DNA of 64,000 nucleotides. It comes from Gemmatimonadota bacterium (GTDB lineage: Bacteria; Gemmatimonadota; Gemmatimonadetes; Gemmatimonadales; GWC2-71-9). Position 1 is the stretch's first letter, and the number at the start of each line of letters is the position of its first letter. The notes under the pieces were generated by a model, which ran no database searches, was not told the origin of the DNA, and worked only from the letters and a program-made list of their open reading frames with translations. The stretch spans positions 186,001-250,000 of the forward strand of contig JADJAK010000001.1 of the NCBI GenBank assembly GCA_016704275.1. Direction: 5' to 3'. Below, piece by piece: positions 1 through 8,604 of the stretch. A program made the translations under genes and the position numbers.

Positions 1-1454
1 ATCGGCGTCTCGGCGAGCGCCTGCCGCAGCTTCTCGGCAGCGGCACGGCCATTCGCGGGCGGGCACTTGCGGAGGATGATGCCGAATTCTTCGCCACCAT
101 AGCGGCCGAGGAGGTCGGAGCCTCGGATTGCCTTCCGGAAGACCCGGGCGACGTGCACCAGCACCTGGTCGCCGACGAGGTGGCCGTAGGTGTCGTTGAT
201 CCGCTTGAAGTGGTCGAGGTCGAGCATCAGGAAGCAGAGCGGCTCGCCGTGACGCTGCGCAAAGGCCACCGCATACTCGAGCTCCGCCATCAACGTCGCG
301 TGGTTCAGGATCCCGGTGAGGCCGTCGCGGTGCACCAGTTCGCGGATCCGCCGGCCACGCTCCGTGCGCGTGAGGACCAGCTGCAGCAGGTGGCTCCGCT
401 CGACCGGCTTCGCGAGGAAGTCGTCACCACCGGCCCGCAACCCTTCCATCTGATCGGCGAGTGAATCGCGCGCGGTCAGAAAGACGATCGGCACCAGCGC
501 GAGTCGCGGATCCTGCCGCATCAGTCGCGAGAGCGCGTAGCCGTCGACATCGGGCAAGTCGACATCAAGCAGCACGAGGTCCGGGGTCTCATGGGCCAAT
601 GCGTCGCGGGCCACCTGGGCCGATGCCGCCGTCGTGACGCGCGCGTTCATCTGGCCGAGCCAGGTGGCGACGAGCTGGGATTGCGCCGGATCGTCTTCGA
701 CCACGAGAATGTTGGCCGGCGGCGCGCCGATCTGGGCCAGGGCCCGCGCGTACTGCGCCAACCCCCTCGGCAAGGCATTGGAGCCGAAGACGGCGTCGAG
801 CCCGGCCGCCGCCGTGCGCAGGCGGTCGAACTGATCAGTCGGGTCGGCAAGGACCACCGCGCGCGGACGATCGTTGGTCGCAGCGGACCAGTAGCGGGCC
901 AGCGAGAGCGGGTCGGTCTCGGCGTCGGTGCCGATGACCACCAGGTCAGGCCGCTCCGCCGGCGGCACGTCGAACGGATCGACTTCGCCGGTCCGGACCG
1001 TGACCATGAAGCCCACCTCTTCGAGCGATCGCACCAGGGCATCGCGAGCGGTCGAGGGATTCATCATCAACAGCGTGCGCCACCCGAACCCGGGAATCTT
1101 GCCGAGCACGGCAGGCAGCCCGACGTCGGTCGCCGCGTTGTTGAAGGCGTCCTCGAGATCGCGGATCGCGTGCGAAAAAATGTCGGCTTCGCGGATCGTC
1201 GGCGCCGGCGGGGTGAGGATGCGATGCTCCATGGCGCGTGACACGTCGGTCACCCGCTGGAAGCCATACGATCCGCCCGAACCGGCCAGGCGATGAAAGC
1301 GTTGCCGAAGCGATTCCAATGCGTCAGGCTCGCCGGCCCGAAAGGCGGCCACATCCTTGCGGAGCTCCGCCAGTCGCGCCGGAGCCTCGCGGATGTACTC
1401 GTGCTGCAGTTCGAGCATCGGGTCGTCAGCGTCCAGCGGCAGTTCGTCGGTCAT
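1..1454 (-). CDS. HPt-REC-GGDEF response regulator / diguanylate cyclase, 3' end cut by window edge
   Basis: The frame read from an ATG at 1454 stays open to base 1, so the C-terminus lies outside the window. In order I see an N-terminal HPt-like helical domain (motif FHRLAGSGG, His phosphoacceptor), a degenerate receiver-like stretch, a canonical receiver (acidic pair VVEDD, phosphoacceptor in LLDVDLP, conserved Lys in AKPV), then a GGDEF domain with the signature GRYGGEEFGIIL, an active-type GGEEF. It probably makes cyclic di-GMP in response to phosphorelay input, in the cytoplasm. The start overlaps the stop of the TrmB-like gene by 4 nt (ATGA), so the two are co-translated. The domain order is seen directly; the activity is inferred from the intact motif. 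Confidence 0.85.
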   Translation of the reverse strand, partial: MTDELPLDADDPMLELQHEYIREAPARLAELRKDVAAFRAGEPDALESLRQRFHRLAGSGGSYGFQRVTDVSRAMEHRILTPPAPTIREADIFSHAIRDLEDAFNNAATDVGLPAVLGKIPGFGWRTLLMMNPSTARDALVRSLEEVGFMVTVRTGEVDPFDVPPAERPDLVVIGTDAETDPLSLARYWSAATNDRPRAVVLADPTDQFDRLRTAAAGLDAVFGSNALPRGLAQYARALAQIGAPPANILVVEDDPAQSQLVATWLGQMNARVTTAASAQVARDALAHETPDLVLLDVDLPDVDGYALSRLMRQDPRLALVPIVFLTARDSLADQMEGLRAGGDDFLAKPVERSHLLQLVLTRTERGRRIRELVHRDGLTGILNHATLMAELEYAVAFAQRHGEPLCFLMLDLDHFKRINDTYGHLVGDQVLVHVARVFRKAIRGSDLLGRYGGEEFGIILRKCPPANGRAAAEKLRQALAETP

Positions 1455-2137
1455 CGGCCCTCCCGCAATGCGGCGAGGGTGGTGCGCGCCGCCGCGACAA
1501 ATGCCGCGCCGCTGCCCCAATGCCCCGAGAAGCGCTCGCCATCGCGAGCTCCGACCAGGGCCGCACGATCATCGACGACGAGGAGCACCGGTTCGCCGGG
1601 CCACGCCGCAGGGGGAATCACTGTCATCGGAATGGCGCCGAGCGGCACCTCGGTGGTCGAGGCCACGTCGAGGGTGACCCCGGACGCGGCGGCCCGACGG
1701 AGATGCGGCGCCAAGGTGAGGCAGCCATCGGGGGGCGCCAACAGCTCCACCGAGCGCTCCGCCCTGGCGATCTCATGCCCCATCAGCTGCACCGCGCCGC
1801 GCGACGAGGCGAGTTCAACCAACGTCGGCGTCGCCGGCACGGCGAGCGCCGCGAGTGCCTCACCCAGCCGATCCATCGCCTCGCCCTGCCGGTCACTCAA
1901 CCGCGCCAGCAGGGTACTGGGAGGCTCCGGACGGAACTGCCGAGGCCGTCCCTCTTCCACGCGCGCCGCCCCCTTGGCCACCAACCCCTCCAGCGCGGCG
2001 TAGACGTTGGCGCGCGCCAACCCCGCAGCGCGGGCAATGGTGTAGCCCGTGCCGGGGCCGCCGGTCAGCAGGACCTCGTAGATGAGGCCCTCCGTCGGGG
2101 TGAAGCCAAACGGTGTCAGGTCGAGCCGACCCGCCAT
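1451..2137 (-). CDS. TrmB-family transcriptional regulator
   Basis: A 228-aa protein. The first about 70 residues form a winged helix of the TrmB/PF01978 type (LTPTE-like opening, then a helix rich in Ala/Arg ending ANVYAALEGL), and the rest resembles the C-terminal effector region of these regulators. TrmB proteins bind DNA and often sense sugars; no ligand can be assigned here. It is the middle gene of a minus-strand operon, 1 nt downstream of the preceding gene and overlapping the GGDEF gene by 4 nt, so it may control its own operon. Fairly sure of the family, unsure of the regulon. Confidence 0.7.
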   Translation of the reverse strand: MAGRLDLTPFGFTPTEGLIYEVLLTGGPGTGYTIARAAGLARANVYAALEGLVAKGAARVEEGRPRQFRPEPPSTLLARLSDRQGEAMDRLGEALAALAVPATPTLVELASSRGAVQLMGHEIARAERSVELLAPPDGCLTLAPHLRRAAASGVTLDVASTTEVPLGAIPMTVIPPAAWPGEPVLLVVDDRAALVGARDGERFSGHWGSGAAFVAAARTTLAALREGR

Positions 2138-2138
2138 C

Positions 2139-3125
2139 TCAGGAATACTCGAGGTGCCAGCCCAACCGCTTCGCGATCTTCGCCAAGCGGAAGGTGATGT
2201 CGGCCTGACGCGAGGTCATCCCGCCATCGTCCGGCGAAAGCGGCCAGCAATGGTAGGTCACCGGTGTGCCCGCCTTCGGCTGCGATCGCAGATTCTTCGG
2301 ATGCCACACGCCATCGGCGTCGACATCCTCGAGCAAGCGGACAAAGACGGTGGTGGCGCTGGCCGATGACGCCAGCTGCCCCATCCCGGCCAGCAGTTCG
2401 ATGTAGTGAAGGGCCAGCGGCACGTCCTTCACCAATCCCTTTGGATCCATCTCGATCGGATCGCCGAGCAGGACATGCAACGGCTTCATCGTCCGACTGC
2501 CGATCGGGATCATGTAGGACTTGTCCGGCGTCGGCTGGGCAAGGTATTGGCCGAGTCGGTCAAGGAAGCCGCCGCGCTCACGCTGCAGCGAGGGCATCGA
2601 GGAGATCATCGCCAGCGACCACCAACTCGGCGGGGTGGCCTCGGGATGCAACTGCCATCCGCCGCCGCGCTTGATGAACGGATCCTCGGACATCGGCGAG
2701 CGGAGGAAGGCCGAGACCGACGACACGACCTTGTGGGCCGCGCCGCGAAGCCGCGGGTCATCCTCGCGACCCGCCTCGGCCAGCGCCGCGCACACGCCAT
2801 CGCGGATCAGGTTGCGGTACGTCTCGGCCGTGGCCGGCTCGTCCTCGGACGGGTCGGCAAACTCCCCGTAGAGCAGCAGGTCGTCGTCGCGCGACAGCGT
2901 CCGGTAGAGCAACCGATCTGCCAGGCGGAACGGGCGCGTCGTCGTCGGGACTCCCAACTGGAGGAGTCGGCGATACTGCGCCACCGTCCCAACCTCGAGC
3001 GTCCCTTCCTTCTCGGACGGGGTATACGCGAGGTAATTGGCGCCCCAGAGGCCGGTCTCCTGCTGACGGGTCGTGACCGCCGAGACCTGCTCGGACAGCA
3101 CCACCACGCGCAACGATTCCTGCAA
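2139..3125 (-). CDS. Conserved-looking protein of unknown function
   Basis: I do not recognise this 328-aa soluble protein; it has no signal peptide or membrane segment. The coordinate given uses a TTG codon at 3125. The same frame stays open for at least 50 more codons upstream (about to 3300) with protein-like composition (for example IPLTWLAEHGG) but without an ATG or GTG, so the true start is probably upstream at a rare codon, or the 5' end is damaged. It is the first gene of the operon with the TrmB-like regulator and the GGDEF protein, which start 1 nt and about 670 nt further on. That linkage is the only functional hint. Confidence 0.6.
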   Translation of the reverse strand: MQESLRVVVLSEQVSAVTTRQQETGLWGANYLAYTPSEKEGTLEVGTVAQYRRLLQLGVPTTTRPFRLADRLLYRTLSRDDDLLLYGEFADPSEDEPATAETYRNLIRDGVCAALAEAGREDDPRLRGAAHKVVSSVSAFLRSPMSEDPFIKRGGGWQLHPEATPPSWWSLAMISSMPSLQRERGGFLDRLGQYLAQPTPDKSYMIPIGSRTMKPLHVLLGDPIEMDPKGLVKDVPLALHYIELLAGMGQLASSASATTVFVRLLEDVDADGVWHPKNLRSQPKAGTPVTYHCWPLSPDDGGMTSRQADITFRLAKIAKRLGWHLEYS

Positions 3126-3374
3126 GGTGGCCGGGGCAATGCTCCCGGCCGGGGCCAGTTCGGACTGGGTCCGGAACCGGATGGAAGGCCCGCCGTGCTC
3201 AGCCAGCCACGTCAGCGGGATTCGATGGGTCGTAGGCAGATCCAGGGGACGACTCCTCGCGGGGGACCTGATCGGAGGGCGGAAAGACGGGGCGGAATAT
3301 AGTAGTAGTGGGGAGTGAATGCTAGCTTGACGATAGGGTGTAGCTCATGAGACTACTATCGGATCAATCGGAGG

Positions 3375-3486
3375 GATGGTCGATGATCGATGATCGATGA
3401 TCGATTGTGAGGGACGGTGATCGCAGCAAGGCACTCTTGTCATTCCGGATGGCAATCGATCATCGACCATCGACCATCGATCATCG
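3375..3486. repeat. Heptanucleotide array pair, GATGATC family, inverted arms
   Basis: Bases 3375-3406 are tandem 7-mers (gatggtc, gatgatc x3), and 3455-3486 are tandem 7-mers of the complementary words (atcgatc, atcgacc x2, atcgatc). The two blocks can pair as long arms around a loop of about 48 nt. The right arm ends 5 nt from the stop codon of the minus-strand lipoprotein gene at 3492, so the structure lies just downstream of that gene and upstream of the operon starting near 3125. Its role as a terminator or mRNA 3'-end stabiliser is inference. Confidence 0.85.
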
Positions 3487-3491
3487 TAGTT

Positions 3492-4430
3492 CTATACGCT
3501 ACAACGCACCACAAACACCGTCCCACTCTTCATCAACCCGCGTTCACTGGTCAGCACCAGGGTCGTGGGGCTGAGCCAGCTGATTCCTTCGCCGAGCGGC
3601 TCTTTGCCGAGGATGTCGCAGGCGGTGGGCTTCCCCTTGGGGGTCACCTTGCCGGTGGGGAGGACGCGGAAGGGGAAGAGATCGCGGTAGGTCCGGACCA
3701 TCAGCTCGTTGCCATCGGCGGAGAGGGCGGCGCCGGTCACCAAGCGTCCCATGCCGGCGTTCGGGGTGATCGCCAGCGAGTCGACCCGCTCGGCGGTCGC
3801 GACGCGCTTCCCCCAGGCCCCCGACGCGACCCGGAAGAGGAGCACGCCGTCGCTGCGACCCTTGGTGACCAGGAGGACATCGCCGGCGGCGTTGACGACC
3901 ATCGCCTCGACGTCGTGGGCACCGTCCGGGTACCGGAAAGTCAGCATCTCGGCGGGGCGGGGTGGTCGGTCCCCTTGGAAGGCGGCGTCGAGGGTCGGCT
4001 CGGTCAGCCGGATCATGGTGACGGCGTCCCGCCGTTCGAGGTTGTCCCCGGTGTCGGCGATGTAGACGCAGCGGCCGGTTGGGCAAGGCCCGAGGGCAAC
4101 GTCCTCCCAGTCGGTGTTGCTGACACCGGTCAGCGGGAGGGTGGCGAGGAGGGTCCCGCTGGTATCGATCAGCAGGAGGTCGGGCGGATTCCCCGAGTCG
4201 TTGATTGTCCAGAGAAGCCCGGCGCGCTGGCTGGTGACGGCCGCGCCGCTCGCTTCTGCCAACCGCGGGTGGGCGAGGGTGCCGCTCTGGCGGATGGTTG
4301 TCGGGGGGACCATGACCCAGCCGGCGTCGACCCGCGGGACTTCGGCGGCGGGCGCGGGCTCGGGTCGGCAGCCAGTCGTCGGGCCGAGGAGTGCGCCGAG
4401 GGCGAGCAGTCCCCGCCAACTCGGCGTCAC
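3492..4430 (-). CDS. Predicted beta-propeller lipoprotein
   Basis: A 312-aa protein with a lipoprotein signal: hydrophobic core then a lipobox-like TTGC around residue 21. The mature part has repeated beta-propeller-type phrases: WTINDSGNPP, a WEDVALG segment, YIADTGDN, and a YPDGAHDVEAM segment. This pattern is shared by exported proteins annotated only as hypothetical or as esterase-like propellers. No catalytic residues can be assigned. Its ATG overlaps the stop of the upstream cytochrome gene by 4 nt, so the two are translated together and probably act together in the periplasm. Function unknown. Confidence 0.65.
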   Translation of the reverse strand: MTPSWRGLLALGALLGPTTGCRPEPAPAAEVPRVDAGWVMVPPTTIRQSGTLAHPRLAEASGAAVTSQRAGLLWTINDSGNPPDLLLIDTSGTLLATLPLTGVSNTDWEDVALGPCPTGRCVYIADTGDNLERRDAVTMIRLTEPTLDAAFQGDRPPRPAEMLTFRYPDGAHDVEAMVVNAAGDVLLVTKGRSDGVLLFRVASGAWGKRVATAERVDSLAITPNAGMGRLVTGAALSADGNELMVRTYRDLFPFRVLPTGKVTPKGKPTACDILGKEPLGEGISWLSPTTLVLTSERGLMKSGTVFVVRCSV

Positions 4431-4810
4431 TTGACTGGCTTCTTCCGCGCCAGCTCCACGACGTAGGCGGCGACGGCCTCGACCTCGCGATCGGTGATCC
4501 GCGAGCCGCCGCGTGCCGGCATGACGACGCCGCTCTTCGAGGTCTTCGCGTCGAAGCCGGTCTTGATGATGGTCACCAGCTCAGGCTGAGTCCCCTTGCT
4601 GTGCAGCCACTTCCCGTCGGCCAGCACCGTGTTCTTGCTGACGGCTGGCATCCCCTCACCGGCCTTGCCGTGGCAACTGAAGCAGAGGCCTCGGCCCTCG
4701 AAGGTCCGCTTGCCGAGAGCGAGCATCGCGGCCGTCGAATCGGTCGCCTGCGCCGTCAGGGCGGTCGGGGAGGCCAGGCAGAGGGAGAGCAGCAGAGCGG
4801 GCAAGCGCAT
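4427..4810 (-). CDS. Small exported c-type cytochrome
   Basis: A 127-aa protein with an N-terminal signal peptide ending near TALTAQ and one heme-binding motif CFSCH (about residues 43-47). A downstream VVMPARGG provides the likely distal Met ligand, and the C-terminal helix ends VAAYVVELARK, as in mono-heme class I cytochromes. It carries electrons in the periplasm; its redox partner is unknown. It is coupled by a 4-nt overlap to the propeller lipoprotein gene and starts 13 nt after the stop of the exported protein at 4824-5744. These three genes form one minus-strand transcription unit. Confidence 0.85.
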   Translation of the reverse strand: MRLPALLLSLCLASPTALTAQATDSTAAMLALGKRTFEGRGLCFSCHGKAGEGMPAVSKNTVLADGKWLHSKGTQPELVTIIKTGFDAKTSKSGVVMPARGGSRITDREVEAVAAYVVELARKKPVK

Positions 4811-4823
4811 CGCGAGCGACTTC

Positions 4824-5744
4824 CTATTGGTACTGGATGTAGAGTGGAATGGGCTGCATCGCCAGCACCTGGGCCAGCGTCAGCATCGGCTTGTCGTTCT
4901 TGTAGAACAGCTTCAGGCCGGCGAACTGTACCGGTCGCCGGGTCACGACGAGCCCAAAAATATTCTGTTTCAGGGCCGGGGCGCCAAAGCCGTCGGCATC
5001 GATCACCACCTGGACCCTCGGGTCGAGCGTGACGTCGCGCTCCCGGGTCAGCATCCCCTCGGTGAAGCGGTGGACGACCAGGATCTTGGGCGGGATCCCG
5101 GCCTCGTCGACCAGCTTCGCGAGCAAGGCCTGCACCTGGTTGACGTCGCTGGCGTCGAGCGTGCCGATCCGCTTCCCCGGCACCTTTCCCGGTTGCATCG
5201 CAAACTCCGGATCGATGCCGAGGTGCACATTGGGGCGGCGGAGCCACGGGAGCAGCCTGGGAATTTCGGCGGCGATCGGGCTGCGGCCTGCCTGCACGTC
5301 GAGGAAGAGCAACCAGCCTCGGGAGTCCGCCCAGGCCGCCACCTTCCCGATCAGGGCATCGCCATGCTGCAACCGATAGAGCCCACGCTCCCCCGGGTGC
5401 GCCTGCGCCACGGTGACGATCAGGTGCAGTGCCCGGAGCACGGGGCGGGAGGTGTCGGCCGCTTCCCAGCGCTTGGCGGTCTCCTCGAGGCGGGCCATCA
5501 TCTGCTCGGGGGGGATCTCGCCCAGGATCCCCATCCGCGTCGAGAGCGGGTTCCCGTAAAAGGCGATGATCCGGTGCTTCGGGAGGAGGGCGTCCCGCCT
5601 GGCGACGATCTGGCGGGAGGCCAGCGGGGGGCGCACCGTGTCGACGGCCACTTCCGGGCGCCGGATCGGGGGGCCGGGGAGCTGGGCGGTGAGGGGCAAG
5701 GCAACGGCGAATAGGACGGCAGCGATCAAGGGGGGTCGCATCAT
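4824..5744 (-). CDS. Exported protein of unknown function
   Basis: A 306-aa protein with a signal peptide ending near LPLTAQ. The mature domain reads like an alpha/beta barrel (alternating strands such as RIIAFYGNP, LLFLDVQAG, VHLGIDPEF, ILVVHRF, VQVVIDADG), and similar exported proteins occur in Gemmatimonadota and Actinobacteria without known function. No catalytic motif can be assigned. It heads the three-gene unit with the cytochrome c and the propeller lipoprotein, and is divergent from pfkA with 111 nt between the starts. Confidence 0.55.
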   Translation of the reverse strand: MMRPPLIAAVLFAVALPLTAQLPGPPIRRPEVAVDTVRPPLASRQIVARRDALLPKHRIIAFYGNPLSTRMGILGEIPPEQMMARLEETAKRWEAADTSRPVLRALHLIVTVAQAHPGERGLYRLQHGDALIGKVAAWADSRGWLLFLDVQAGRSPIAAEIPRLLPWLRRPNVHLGIDPEFAMQPGKVPGKRIGTLDASDVNQVQALLAKLVDEAGIPPKILVVHRFTEGMLTRERDVTLDPRVQVVIDADGFGAPALKQNIFGLVVTRRPVQFAGLKLFYKNDKPMLTLAQVLAMQPIPLYIQYQ

Positions 5745-5855
5745 GGGGAAGGATACACTCCCCGATGCTCCCCTTGGACCACCTCGCGCGGACCACTACG
5801 ATTCAATGCGCACCAACGACCTGAAGGATCGCACATTCCGGAGCAGTGACCCCCT

Positions 5856-6935
5856 GTGAAGATTGCCATCTCGACCGGCGGCGGCGACGCTCCCGGCCTC
5901 AATGCCGTCATTCGTGCCGCCGTGCTCACCGCCCATGATCGCGGCTGGGAAACCGTCGGCATCCGCCGTGGCTTCCACGGCCTCCTCGACGGCAGCGGTG
6001 TGGTCCCCCTCGGCGCCGCGGAAGTCAGCGGCATCACGCACCTGGGCGGCACCATTCTCGGCAGCACCAACCGCGGCAACCCGCTGCGCTGGCCGAAGCT
6101 GCAACCCGATGGCCGGGTGGTGGAGATCGATCGCGGCGACGAACTCGTCGACGCCTTCCGCCGCGAGGGGATCGACGCCCTGATCTCGATTGGTGGCGAC
6201 GGCTCGCTGGCCATTGCGGGGGTCTTGTGGGAGCGTGGCCTCAAGGTGGTCGGCGTGCCGAAGACGATCGACAACGATGTCGTCGGGACCGACACAACCT
6301 TCGGCTTCGACACCGCCGTCTCCACGGCGACCGATGCGCTCGACAAGCTGCACACCACCGCCGAGTCGCATGACCGCGTGATGGTGGTCGAGTTGATGGG
6401 GCGCGAGGCAGGGTGGATCGCGTTGCACAGCGGCATCTCCGGGACGGCCGACGTCATCCTGATTCCGGAAATTCCCTTCTCGCTCGAGAAGGTCTGCGAG
6501 AAGATTCGCGAGCGCGAACGGCACGGGCGACACTTCTCGATCGTCGTCGTTGCTGAAGGAGCGCAGACCGTCGATGGCGGCCCCGTCTTCCGCGAGCGGC
6601 GGAGCGCCGGCACAGTGGATCGACTCGGCGGCATCGGCGAACAGGTGGCCCACGGCATCGCGCAGGTCACCGGGAAGGAGACGCGATCGCTGGTCCTTGG
6701 CCACCTGCAGCGCGGCGGCTCGCCGACCACGTTCGACCGGTTGCTGGCGCTGCGCTTCGGTTCCGCCGCCGTCCGCGCCATTGCCGATGAAGACTTTGGC
6801 ACCATGGTGGCCTACACGCCGCCGGTGATCTCGCGCGTGCCGATCGCCGACGTGGTGGGCCGGATGAAGACGGTGCCGCTCGATTCAGGGATCATCCTGA
6901 CCGCGCGGCACCTGGGGATTTCGTTCGGCGACTGA
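5856..6935 (+). CDS. pfkA: 6-phosphofructokinase
   Basis: A 359-aa enzyme of glycolysis that phosphorylates fructose 6-phosphate. The start is GTG at 5856, giving the usual N-terminus with the nucleotide-binding GGGDAPGLNAV. Catalytic motif PKTIDNDVVGTD is at about 134-145, with the base Asp at about 139. The donor-site motif is GGDGS (113-117): Gly116 is the ATP-type residue, while Lys136 in PKTIDND is the residue also found in PPi-using enzymes. This Gly/Lys mix occurs in group III ATP-type PFKs, so ATP is the likelier donor but not certain. A monocistronic gene followed by a heptamer array. Confidence 0.92.
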   Translation: MKIAISTGGGDAPGLNAVIRAAVLTAHDRGWETVGIRRGFHGLLDGSGVVPLGAAEVSGITHLGGTILGSTNRGNPLRWPKLQPDGRVVEIDRGDELVDAFRREGIDALISIGGDGSLAIAGVLWERGLKVVGVPKTIDNDVVGTDTTFGFDTAVSTATDALDKLHTTAESHDRVMVVELMGREAGWIALHSGISGTADVILIPEIPFSLEKVCEKIRERERHGRHFSIVVVAEGAQTVDGGPVFRERRSAGTVDRLGGIGEQVAHGIAQVTGKETRSLVLGHLQRGGSPTTFDRLLALRFGSAAVRAIADEDFGTMVAYTPPVISRVPIADVVGRMKTVPLDSGIILTARHLGISFGD

Positions 6936-6942
6936 ATCGAGA

Positions 6943-7018
6943 GTAACCTGTGACCTGTGACCTGTAACCCGGTTGATCCATCCTGGTCACTGGTCACTGG
7001 TCACTGGTCACTGCGTTA
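6943..7018. repeat. Heptanucleotide array between convergent genes (GTGACCT / GGTCACT)
   Basis: The left block is four 7-mers (gtaacct, gtgacct x2, gtaaccc) at 6943-6970 and the right block is four ggtcact units at 6985-7012. The blocks are approximate reverse complements, so the transcript can fold. The structure fills the gap between the pfkA stop (6935) and the stop of the convergent VOC gene (7016-7018). It is well placed as a two-way terminator, although no T-run follows. Confidence 0.85.
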
Positions 7019-7795
7019 CGCCGGCATCTCATACGTGATGACGTAAAACATCACGCCCTGTGGCGACGCGATCCCTGCCATCCGGCCCACCGTCTGGATA
7101 TCGACCGGCGGCATGAAGACGCTGCCGCCGTTCGCGGTGACCTTCGCCGCGGCGGCGTCGACATCGTCGACCGTCATGTAGACCGCCCAGTGCGACGGGA
7201 AGCTGCCCATCTCGGGCGTGATCGCCATCATCCCGCCCACCATCCGGTCGCCGGCATGGAAGACCGAGTAGTCCATCCCCGGCATGCTCATCTTCTCGAT
7301 TCGCCAGCCGAAGAGCGCGCTCCAGAAGGCGCCGGCCTTCTCGGTCTCGTAGGTCGCGAGCTCGATCCAGCTCGGCGTGCCGTGATGCATCGAATCGGCC
7401 GTCATCCCCGGTGATGCCCCGGCCTGCCAGACATCCATCTCCGCCTTGAACGGATCGAAGGTCTCCGCCATCCGCCCCGTCGGTCCGACGTCGAACGCCG
7501 GCTTCCCCAGCCCGCCCAGTTCGTTGGCCTTGGCAGACACCGCGTCGGCGCTCTCGACCCGGATCATCAGGCCGATGCCGGGTGGCGTGCTCGGGGGCAT
7601 GTTGGGACCGGTGGTATCCCACATTCCGCCGACTTCCTCGCCGCCGACCTTGATCAGGTGGCCGCCCATCTCGGGGGGCAGCGCCGTGTACTCCCACCCG
7701 AGGACGGCGGTGAAGAAGGCCTGCGCATCCGACGCGGCAGGCGTAAGCACGTTGATCCAGCAGAATTCGCCAATCCGACGCGGACCTGAGAGCAT
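7016..7795 (-). CDS. VOC-family protein with two glyoxalase-like domains
   Basis: From the ATG at 7795 this is a 259-aa protein made of two tandem vicinal-oxygen-chelate domains, each opening with the typical strand-helix (GEFCWINVLTPAASDAQAFF and PSWIELATYETEKAGAFW). Members are metal-dependent enzymes or small-molecule binding proteins; the substrate cannot be told from sequence. An upstream in-frame TTG at 7837 would add 14 residues, but the family conservation begins right after the ATG I chose. Cytosolic, no signal peptide. Confidence 0.8.
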   Translation of the reverse strand: MLSGPRRIGEFCWINVLTPAASDAQAFFTAVLGWEYTALPPEMGGHLIKVGGEEVGGMWDTTGPNMPPSTPPGIGLMIRVESADAVSAKANELGGLGKPAFDVGPTGRMAETFDPFKAEMDVWQAGASPGMTADSMHHGTPSWIELATYETEKAGAFWSALFGWRIEKMSMPGMDYSVFHAGDRMVGGMMAITPEMGSFPSHWAVYMTVDDVDAAAAKVTANGGSVFMPPVDIQTVGRMAGIASPQGVMFYVITYEMPA

Positions 7796-7874
7796 GAGGG
7801 GACTCGGAGAAGAGGGTTGTTCAGTCGCGCATGTCAATGCGCGGCGCCGGCAAGTCCGGCGTGTGATGCACGGC

Positions 7875-8046
7875 GGTGAACGGTGAACGGTGAACGGTTA
7901 AAAGTGATCTGTGACCGGTGACCAGTGATCAGGAACTGGTAAGGGGTGAGGGGGCGCCCATTCGGACGGATGTTCGCGTCCTCCCGTTTCACCTGCCAGC
8001 CGTAACACGTTGGTCACAGGTCACAGGTCACTGGTCACCGTTCACC
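7875..8046. repeat. Heptanucleotide arrays, GGTGAAC and GGTCAC(T/A) families
   Basis: The left block 7875-7932 is ggtgaac x3, a degenerate unit, then (a/t/g)gtgacc-type units. The right block 8012-8046 is ggtcaca x2, ggtcact, ggtcacc, gttcacc. They are inverted relative to each other across about 80 nt that show no gene. The right block runs into pabA: its stop codon (8035-8037) and last codons lie inside the repeat. Together they fill the 239-nt gap between the VOC gene start and the pabA stop. Confidence 0.85.
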
Positions 8047-8604
8047 CAAGAAGCTCCGCACCATCTCGAGTCCCTCCGTCGTCAGCACCGACTCCGGATG
8101 GAACTGCACCCCCTCGACCGGGTGCAGACGATGACGAACTCCCATGATCTCGCCGTCGTCGTCGGCGCGCGCGGTGAGCAGCAGCTCCGGCGGCAACGTC
8201 GCCTCGACCACCGCGAGGGAGTGGTACCGGGTCGCCTCGAGTGGCGACGGCAGGCCAGCGAAGACACCGAGGCCGTCGTGGCTGATCGGCGAGGTGCGGC
8301 CGTGCCGCGGATGCGCCGCACGCGCGACGGTCGCACCGTAGGCGGTGGCAATCACCTGATGGCCGAGGCAGACGCCGAGGATCGGCGTGATGGGCCCGAG
8401 CGTGCGCACGACGTCGAGCGCGAGTGCGCATTCCTCCGGCCGCCCCGGCCCCGGCGAGAGGATGATGTGCGTCGGCGCCAGCGCGCGAACCTCCTCCAGG
8501 GTGAGCGCGTCGTCGCGGCAGACCATCGGCGCCTCGCCGAGTTCCTCGACGTAGCGCGCGAGCGTGAAGACGAACGAATCCTCATGATCGAGCAGGAGAA
8601 TCAT
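8035..8604 (-). CDS. pabA: Glutamine amidotransferase subunit of aminodeoxychorismate/anthranilate synthase
   Basis: A 189-aa class I glutamine amidotransferase. It has the oxyanion loop LSPGPGRP, the nucleophile motif GVCLGHQ and the His-Glu end of the triad in VQFHPESV. It delivers ammonia from glutamine to the chorismate-using partner encoded next to it (4-nt overlap). I name it PabA because the partner is PabB-like and the operon is for pterin/folate; one PabA/TrpG protein may also serve anthranilate synthase. The final Gly-Glu-Arg codons and the stop are inside a heptamer array. Confidence 0.88.
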   Translation of the reverse strand: MILLLDHEDSFVFTLARYVEELGEAPMVCRDDALTLEEVRALAPTHIILSPGPGRPEECALALDVVRTLGPITPILGVCLGHQVIATAYGATVARAAHPRHGRTSPISHDGLGVFAGLPSPLEATRYHSLAVVEATLPPELLLTARADDDGEIMGVRHRLHPVEGVQFHPESVLTTEGLEMVRSFLGER

